From: Yersinia hibernica
Lineage (GTDB): Bacteria; Pseudomonadota; Gammaproteobacteria; Enterobacterales; Enterobacteriaceae
Assembly: GCF_004124235.1 (NCBI RefSeq)
Contig: NZ_CP032487.1
Span: 1,798,001 to 1,862,000, forward strand
Direction of reading: 5' to 3'
DNA: 64,000 bases
Position 1 is the first letter of the stretch. Every line of letters starts with the position of its first letter. Of the stretch, positions 17,981 to 26,700 are shown in pieces. The position numbers and the translations under genes were made by a program. The notes beneath the pieces are model-generated. The model was not told the DNA's origin. It saw only the letters and a program-made list of their open reading frames with translations, and made no database searches.

Positions 17981-18955
17981 ATGTTAATTATTAGGATGTT
18001 AGCCATTGTTATTTTATCGTTAGGTTGGATAAGTTCGGGGGCAATAGCGGCAACTTGTTCGGGGAATATAGCAACGGCCTCTATGCTGCCATTGGTTCTT
18101 AACCCAGCAGAGAATGGGGGGATAGGTACAGTTCTTGGCACACAGCTTATTTCCGTCAATGCATTAAATTATACCTGTGGGTCAAATATAAAGACCCGAC
18201 TAACGTCTACTTATACACGTGGTAACTCTTTATCAGCTCTGCCTGATGTATATAATACTGAAATTGGTGGGGTAGGAATCAGAATAAAATGGCCCGTTAG
18301 CCGTGCCACTGCCTATTTACCAACTATTCAAGATTGTCAGTCGCCTTGCACCATAAATAAAGATGATTTATTAATCGAATTTGTTCAAACCGGAAAAGTC
18401 ATTGCAGGCGATATCCCTCTGGGTGAAATTGCAGAGGTTGTTCTTACGGCAGCTGAAGAAACAAGCAATAGTGTAAAATTATTATCTGTAGTGTTAGTAG
18501 CCAATACTTCAGTTGTTGTACGATCCTGCATGATCGCAAATTCAAATTTAAATATTGATTTGGGTAGTTACCCTCTTTCTGATTTCAATACCGGTAATAA
18601 ACATGGAAATAAAATCCCTTTTTCAATTTCAGTATATTGTCCACAAGAGTCCTCCGTGAAAATAGCCTTTACTACTGTTGAACAACAACCTGTAGGTTCA
18701 TCTAGAGGGGTTATTCAAAATACTATTCCCGTAGAGAGCGGTGGTGCCAAAGGAATAGGGACAAGGATGTTAACTGAGAATGGAGTTATTCCTCAACAGG
18801 TAGATGGTACAGTGTCATCAAAAATTTTAGTTAATGCAGATGAACATAAAGATCTGAAGTATTCCGCTCAAATATACATAGTGGATACAGATAGAAAAAA
18901 TATCACATCAGGCAATATTTCTGGCCAAGTTTATTTTAATCTAACGATAGAGTAA
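17981..18955 (+). CDS. Two-domain fimbrial tip adhesin
   Basis: A 324-residue exported protein with a signal peptide (residues 1-23) ending in AIAA. The N-terminal half has four cysteines (ATCSGN, YTCGSN, DCQSPC) and would be the receptor-binding lectin domain. The second half (CMIANSNLNIDLGSYPLSDF to the C-terminal VYFNLTIE) is a pilin domain. This architecture and its position at the end of the operon match FimH/MrkD-type adhesins. A GAGGTGAG ribosome site is present. The receptor cannot be told from sequence. TpsB begins four bases later. Confidence 0.8.
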   Translation: MLIIRMLAIVILSLGWISSGAIAATCSGNIATASMLPLVLNPAENGGIGTVLGTQLISVNALNYTCGSNIKTRLTSTYTRGNSLSALPDVYNTEIGGVGIRIKWPVSRATAYLPTIQDCQSPCTINKDDLLIEFVQTGKVIAGDIPLGEIAEVVLTAAEETSNSVKLLSVVLVANTSVVVRSCMIANSNLNIDLGSYPLSDFNTGNKHGNKIPFSISVYCPQESSVKIAFTTVEQQPVGSSRGVIQNTIPVESGGAKGIGTRMLTENGVIPQQVDGTVSSKILVNADEHKDLKYSAQIYIVDTDRKNITSGNISGQVYFNLTIE

Positions 18956-18959
18956 TATC

Positions 18960-20738
18960 ATGTTTGGTATAGTCAGAATGGTTATCATTAATAGGATGTA
19001 TTTGACAGGCTGCATTGTCGCGCCATTTGCATTTATATGTGCACACGTTAATGCTCAAATACAGCCACCGCAACTAAATACTCAGGCATCAAACGCATCC
19101 AGAGAATTAGATAGACTGGAGCGAAGTCGCACACGCTCAATGATTCAAGATGAAAAACGTCGAGAGAGTGAAATAAGACGTCAGAATAATATTCTCAATG
19201 AGCAGCACGAGAATAATCTTTTGAAGTCAAAACATATGTTTTTTATTCATCACATCAGTATTGAAAACGATGATATCTATGCCCATTCACCACAAAGGCA
19301 GAAGATTATCATGCAATTCTTAAATACTGAGATGGGGCAAAAGGAGATAATGGAATTGGTTAAAGATTTGACCAATTTCTATGTTGGCAAGGGTTATGCG
19401 ACAACTCTGGTAACAGTTCAACCGGGCAGTTTACGCGAGGGAGTGCTTAAATTAGAGGTATTATGGGGGAAGATTGCCGGGTTTAGTGTTGATGGGAATC
19501 CACCCACATTCTTTGAAAAGACCAGGCTGTTTAGTGCCATTCCTTTTGCCCAAGGGAATAAGCTTAAAATGTCAGATATTGACCAAGGTTTGGATAACTT
19601 ACTTCGAGTTTCAAGAACTGATAAATTACAAATTGTTCCAGCGGATGACTTTGGCTACTCAACGTTAGACCTTCATAATTCAACTTATTCTCCTATTTCG
19701 TTCTCGGTAGGGATGAATAACTCAGGCCGTGAAGATGATGGTTGGCATCAATACAATTCGACTTTGACAGTAAATAATTTTTCCGGATTTAATGATTCTT
19801 TGTCTGTCTATTATGCTTACAATGATTTGCATGCCAAAACTGATACTCAAAATTCTTGGTCTGTAAATTACAGTTTGCCACTTGGCTATTGGTTGCTAGA
19901 TGCATCCTTATATCGTTCTGAATATGAAAAGGTGATTGGTGGATACTTTGGTGGCTATCACAGCGAAGGGACTTCCCAGCGAGCTTCTACTAAGCTAAGC
20001 CGAGTCATTTTTCGAGACTCAGTGGGGAAGTTTAGTGCTTATACAAAAGTAGAAGGCCGCGATAACACCAATAAAATAGAAGATATAAAAATAGGAGTTA
20101 GTAGTAAAAAATACAGCAGCATTGCCTTTGGGGTAACTCGAGTTGGTACACTTGGGGGAGGCGGTTTATTTTGGGATTTGAGCTCGACAGCGGGCGTTCC
20201 CTGGTTTGGTGCAGCATGGAAAAATGAACCTGACTTAAAGGGGTTTGATCTAAACTACATAAAATATAATGGCATCGTTAGCTGGTCTAAGGCATTGGCC
20301 CAATATGGTCCAGTGAGTTTAACATATGAACTTAATTCAGGATTTCAATTTACAAAAGATATATTAGTGAGTGATGGTAAACAATCAATTGGCGATGAAT
20401 ATACGGTCCGCGGCTACAAAGAGAGTTCAGTATCGGGACATAACGGTGGCTACATTTCCAATACAGTTCAACTGCCCATTGCTATCAATAAATTGGGGAT
20501 ATGGCAGCTGTCGCCTTTTGCTGGCTATGATCTTGGTTTTATTAAAAACAACTGTACTGATGATATGGGCTCATGCCCCGCAGAGTATTTAACTGGAGCT
20601 GCTCTTGGTCTTAAGGCTGTAGGTAACCATTTCTCCACTTCATTAACATTAGGTTATCCCCTAACCAAACCATCAATATTAAGGAATTCTGATATTGACT
20701 CTAGAACACTAAGCTACAGGTTTGATTTGCGATTCTAA
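18960..20738 (+). CDS. TpsB outer-membrane transporter (FhaC/ShlB family)
   Basis: A 592-residue two-partner secretion transporter that exports the adjacent TpsA. A signal peptide (about residues 1-31, ending VNA) is followed by a highly charged helical segment (residues 45-80, SRELDRLERSRTRS), equivalent to the plug helix. Two POTRA-type domains follow (FFIHHISIEN... and KLEVLWGKIAGFSVDG), then a beta barrel. The conserved loop-6 motif appears as YTVRGYKE near residue 483, and the C-terminal residue is Phe, as usual for Omp85 barrels. Only four bases separate it from the fimbrial adhesin gene, implying one transcript. Confidence 0.92.
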   Translation: MFGIVRMVIINRMYLTGCIVAPFAFICAHVNAQIQPPQLNTQASNASRELDRLERSRTRSMIQDEKRRESEIRRQNNILNEQHENNLLKSKHMFFIHHISIENDDIYAHSPQRQKIIMQFLNTEMGQKEIMELVKDLTNFYVGKGYATTLVTVQPGSLREGVLKLEVLWGKIAGFSVDGNPPTFFEKTRLFSAIPFAQGNKLKMSDIDQGLDNLLRVSRTDKLQIVPADDFGYSTLDLHNSTYSPISFSVGMNNSGREDDGWHQYNSTLTVNNFSGFNDSLSVYYAYNDLHAKTDTQNSWSVNYSLPLGYWLLDASLYRSEYEKVIGGYFGGYHSEGTSQRASTKLSRVIFRDSVGKFSAYTKVEGRDNTNKIEDIKIGVSSKKYSSIAFGVTRVGTLGGGGLFWDLSSTAGVPWFGAAWKNEPDLKGFDLNYIKYNGIVSWSKALAQYGPVSLTYELNSGFQFTKDILVSDGKQSIGDEYTVRGYKESSVSGHNGGYISNTVQLPIAINKLGIWQLSPFAGYDLGFIKNNCTDDMGSCPAEYLTGAALGLKAVGNHFSTSLTLGYPLTKPSILRNSDIDSRTLSYRFDLRF

Positions 20739-20797
20739 ATAAATAATAAATTCTATCTTAATAAAGTTATATCCAGCAAACTGCAGGAGTTTTACGT

Positions 20798-23700
20798 ATG
20801 AGTAAAAATAAAGTTAAGACCAATAATTATGCATCATCTTTTATTGGCAAACTAACTCAAGAAAATCTACATAAGAAGTTGTGCCCTATTTATTTGGCCT
20901 TGGTTGCAGTATTGCCTAGTTTGTCTTATGCGAACTTAGTTCCCGATACAAATTCAAATGCACCAACGATTTCAGAGTCAGCCAATGGAACACCAACAGT
21001 CAATATTATTAATCCAAACGATAATGGGATTTCTCACAATAAATTTGAAGACTTTAATGTTGGCCCAGATGGTTTGATTTTTAATAACAGCATACAGGAT
21101 GGTGTTAGTAGTATAGGTGGTTATATAATTAAAAACGGCCAGCTACAACAAGAGGCTAGCGCTATCATTAGTGAGGTTACGGGTGCCAAGGGATCGTATT
21201 TGAATGGCACAATGGAAGTATTTGGGAAAAAAGCCGACCTTATCATTGCGAATGAAAATGGTATATCTGTCAATGGCGTTTCGACCATTAATGCCAATAA
21301 TTTGACTCTCAGTACCGGTCGAGTGGAATATGGTGAAAATGGTAATGTTCAATTAAATGTTAATAGGGGTTTGATTGCAGTAGAAGGACAGGGCCTGTCT
21401 ACTGAAGGATTAACCCATTTTGATATGATCAGCCGTACAGTAAAACTCGATGGTGAAGTATCTGGGAGTGCCGATATTAAAGTTGTTGCGGGCCTCAATA
21501 CTTACGACACAAAAACGCGACAGCACCAGGTGCGTGATTTATCGGCTGCAGATACCCCTAAAGTTGCTATTGATGGCAGTTCATTGGGTTCCATGTATGG
21601 GGGAAAAATACAGCTAATTAGTACCGAAAGCGGTGTTGGGGTTAGACATAAAGGTAGCTTAGTCGGTAATCAGACTGTTGAGATATCGGCCGATGGTGAT
21701 TTAGTGCTGACTGCCATTAGCAGCAAGTCAGGTGATGTTAATTTATCCGGCAACAATATCGATATTTCAGTTAATGAAAATACAGGTTTTGGTGGTGTCA
21801 TCAGTAATGGCTCTCTAATTATTAGAGCTTTATCTCAAGTAACACTCAGCGCTGATGCCGTATCAAATAATGGCAATATTAGAATTACTGCTGATTCATT
21901 ATTGCAAAATGCCGCACGTATTTTTGCAATGAGCGGTGATAGTGACAAAATAGATGTAACATCAATTTTTATTGATGTTAAGGGTGAATATGAAATAACG
22001 GGGACACTTTTCGCTCTTGATGCTTCAGGAAAAAAAATAGATAATGCGATTATCTCCCTTGTAGATGGTAATTATGTTGTATCAATTAATGGTGAAGCTA
22101 TTGATTCCGCGACTATAATTTCTGATGCGGCTATTAGCAGCCAGTCAGGCAATGTTGTAGTCAATGCTAATTCATTTTTAAATCAAGGCGGTGGAGTTAA
22201 TAGCCAGAACGGGACGTTAAGTTTTACCATTAACGAACTATTTGACAATGATGGTGTTGTCAATGCGAGTGGTCCGCTGAGCATTATTGCTAATAATTTA
22301 CATAATAAAGGTGTTTTATATACTGATCAAAACGCAAATGTTATTGTTGGGTCTTTAGTTAATAAAGGTCTGCTACAATCTGAAAAAAACAACACTATTA
22401 AGTCAAATAGCATTCACAATAGTGGCAATATCACTGCAGCTAAAGATTTATCACTCAATGTCAGTGAGGAAATTAATAATCAAAATGGGGGTAATATACT
22501 CTCAGGTGCCAACCTGAAAATAAATAGCGACGGATTGCAAGCTGTTAATATAAATAATAACAACAGTTTAATTCAAGGTGGTGCTATTGAAATTAGTAAT
22601 GCTAACACAATTACAAACAGTAATGATGCAAAACTAATCTCAGAAAACTCTATTAAGCTCAATGATATTAAAGAGTTAAATAATAAAGGTGGTTTGTCAC
22701 TCATTCAAGCGAACGAGATTCAATTAACGAATGTTGATAGTATTAAAAATACGGATGAAGCAAAAATACTCGCCGCTGACCAACTATCAATTAGTCATTC
22801 GTCAGAGTTAATTAATCAGAACTCATCTATACTCTCCTCTGGTGATATTTATTTGAGTGATATAGAAACGATAAAGAATGTAGATGGATTTATTAATGCG
22901 GATGGGACTGTAAGCATAAATAACAGCACTAATTTGCTTAATATAGGAACTGGAGCGGTACAATATTCAGGTTCAGGAATAATCGCGAACAATATTGATA
23001 TTCATTCTGTTAGCAATGTGGAAAATTCCGGTGGAAGTTATATTTCAGCATTGGGAGAATGGTTAAAGTTAGAACTCATTAATAGCATTATTAGTGATGA
23101 GAGTAGTGTTATAACATCAGATAATGATCTAATGATATCTAATGTAGATAATCTAAATAACAAAGGTGTTATTTACTCCGGTGCTGACATGTCTCTAGCT
23201 AATATTGGGGTTTTATCCAATGTAGGTGATGGCACGGGGAATATCGGTATTATTAATTCGGGAAGGAATTTATACGTCAGTTATGTCAGTAGTTTTATTA
23301 ATTCCATTGCGGCAATTATTAATTCTGATGGTGATGCCATCTTCAAAAACATCAATAAACTAGATAATGTTAATGCGATAATTCAGGCATCAGGATTATT
23401 ATCCGTAGAAGCAAAAACTATCGTAAACAGTAGCGGTAAAGGGGTATCTACTGGCGATGCTATCATTATCGGTGTCGGTGGGCTTGCAATAGAGTCAGAC
23501 TCTATTTCTAACCTGAATGGCGCGACCTTATTTTCCGATGCTGATATTTCTATTAAAGCAAAAGATGTCAATAACAGTGAATCTAATATCATTGGTGATA
23601 ATGTTGACATTCAAGGTGACAACTTAAATAACAGTGTCGGTTATATCTACTCAGCTAACAGCCTATTAATTAAGCTAGCCGAGTCGTTGAATAATTTATC

Positions 23701-26700
23701 TGGTGATATTTTTAGTGATAATAACCTCTCATTGATTCTCTCTAACGATTATCACTACAATGATGATAGTGGGGATATTAATTCTCGAGGTGAGTTCTCT
23801 ATTAATACTACGGGATCCATCATTATTGATCGCATTCTGGAAAGTGCGGCAAGCATACTGCTTAACGCGGACCAGAACATTAAAATATCAAGCAATCAAT
23901 CTATTTTGAGTCTTAAGGATATCATTCTTAAGGCAATTAATATTACTAACAGTAGCGGAGCTTTGATTTTCTCCTCGCAAAATATTGTTCTTGACGCTGA
24001 GAAAGGTAATTTTCTAAATGAAGATAATGCTAATGTTCTTAGTATGGGTAAAATTGATATTGTTGCGGAGAATATAAAGAATGACGGTGGTCATATTAGT
24101 TCTCAAGGCGACATGGCATTAGATGCTAAAGTTATTGATAATATTAGCAAATATGATAACCCTGGATGGGTTGCAGGCCCTGCGCAAAATGCTGTAGGTT
24201 CGCATGAATGGAAACAAGGTTTTGGAAGTTTCGCATATTATAGTGCAAGCCTGTCAGGTTCAATTCCAACGTGGATTGGCGATTTAAAATTAACGACAAT
24301 GGCCGAAATCTCATCCGGCGGTAACTTAAATATTAATCAAAAGAATATTTATGCTGATAAAACAGTAAATAATACAGGTGGTATTATTCAAGCAAGCAAA
24401 GATATGACAATAACTGGAACTGTTAATAACTCACCAGAATATAATGAAATGTCAGTTTACGATTATCTGACGGAGACACTTAGCACCCCGATTACACTAG
24501 AAGTGTATAGAAAATTCATGAGTGGCAAATCTCACTATGCTGAATTTGACTCGCTATATCAATTACTGGACTTTTTCTTAGGCAATGGAAGCCCGGCCTC
24601 GATCTCTGGAAAGGAGTCCATAATACTTGATACACAGTCCAATAGCTTTAATAGCTTAAAAGAAATGGCTAAGCAGAGTGAACAATTAAACAGTATTATG
24701 AAAAGAGTGTTTGGTGATGCGTGGCTGTCAGATAGCCAAGAGAAGCTATCACAAGATTGGGCCAAAATAACGGATGCAAATAATTCGTCTTTGAAAGGTT
24801 TAAAAGATTATGGCTTGTCAGATAATAACGGTGGAATTATCGCAGGGGGTAACCTGACTCACAATGGTGGAGCATTTAACAATGGATTGTTCGATTCGAA
24901 TCTCGACGCTAATAAAATAATAGTTAATATTGGTGATAAGGAGGTTGTGGTCACTCAGAATCCTTACGAAATTAATATTGGCTTGAAAACCATTGCCGAA
25001 CTGACTAAAGGATTAAGTACCACAAAAACCTATACTGAACTCGCGAAAATTCAAGGGTTATTTGTTTCTAACCAGAAATGGAAAGATGTTGATTTCACTG
25101 CCAAGGTCGGGGATGGTGCCAGTAACCCTATTTATCCGTTTTATGAAACGCGAACGGAGATGATTGATCAGAGCCTTTTCTTTGGATCACAGTATTTCTT
25201 TGACCAAATTGGTTATATTCCAGAAACACCTGTTTTGGTTGTGGGCGATAATTATTTTATTAGTGAAGTTATTCGCCGTCAATTAAACGAGTCTGTTGGC
25301 ACCTTTTTCAGCGTGCGCGATGGTGTTGATGGTACCGAGTTGGTTGAGAAATTAATGTCCAATGCGGCAACTGTAAATGGTGTAGAAGATTTTACCGTCG
25401 GTAAAGCGTTAACTGATGAGCAGATTGCCGGACTGGATAAAGATATCGTTTGGTTTGTAACGGAAAATATTGATGGGCACGATGTACTCACCCCTAAAAT
25501 TTATTTCGCCACAACAACGTTAGAACAATTAGAAAGTGGCCGCTATGATGGTTCTGCCGTAGTCCATGCGGGCGGTAATATAGATATTGATGCATCCTCC
25601 TTTAACAATGTTAATGGCCAGGTCAGTGCCGGTGGCAATATTAATATTCAATCAGAAGGGAATATTAATAATAGTAGTGTCGGGATGAATGGCGGTATCA
25701 CCTCTGGTGGAGATTTATCATTGGTCTCCAGTGGCGGTTCTATAACCAATAGTGGCGCAGCTCTTAGTGCCGGTAATGATATTACTTTACAGGCGGATAA
25801 TGGTTCCATTGAGCTTACTGCCAGCCAAGGCGCTAACGTTTCCGGTAATCAAGAACTGCATTATTATGATGATGGTGTCACTGCCGGTGGCAGCATTGAC
25901 ATGAGTGCCAAAGATATCACTGTTAACGCTGTTGATATTGCTGCGGGAAAAGATATTAGCCTGACTTCAACTGAAGGTGATGTCACCTTCAATAATATGT
26001 ATGAGGTTGAGGGTAATTATGAATACAGCCATAAGTCTACGGGGATACTAAGTCACGAATCGACAGAAACTATTAGCTCTAGCGCGACAAGTGTCGATAG
26101 TTCAGTCAACGCCGGCGGCAAGTTTACCGTTAATTCCGCGAATGATATTGTTCTCAAAGGTGGTGAATATAATGCGCAATCTGGTGAATTGAAGGCTGCT
26201 GGCGATATAGACATCCAAACATCACAAGATTACAGTTATTCTGAAACCACGGTTGAAAGTACTGACCTAAAATTTGGCGCAGGTGCGAGTGGTTTAGGGC
26301 AATCGGTAGCTTATGATATTAGCGGTCTGGATGGGGAAAGCACCAGTAGTAGCACGGGTGAACATAATAATCTTGGGTCGGATATCACCAATGCCGGGTC
26401 TAGGCCGGGTCGAGCTCCAACATCTTCCTCTGGTAATTTCCAAGCCGGGTTAGAAACCGTCACGACAGTTGATACGCAGCAAACGACGACTAATAATAAT
26501 GCTTCACTTAACTTTACCGATTCTATGACATTAGAAGCGGGCAATGTGGTTGATATTGGCGGCGGTAATTTTAGCACCGAAGGGGCGTTAAATATTGTTG
26601 CCGATGAAGTTAAGTCGACAAAATATGAAGATGAAGTGATAACGACCAGTGAGGAAACCGTATCATTTTATGGCGTAAAGGGTGAAGCTCATAGTTCATT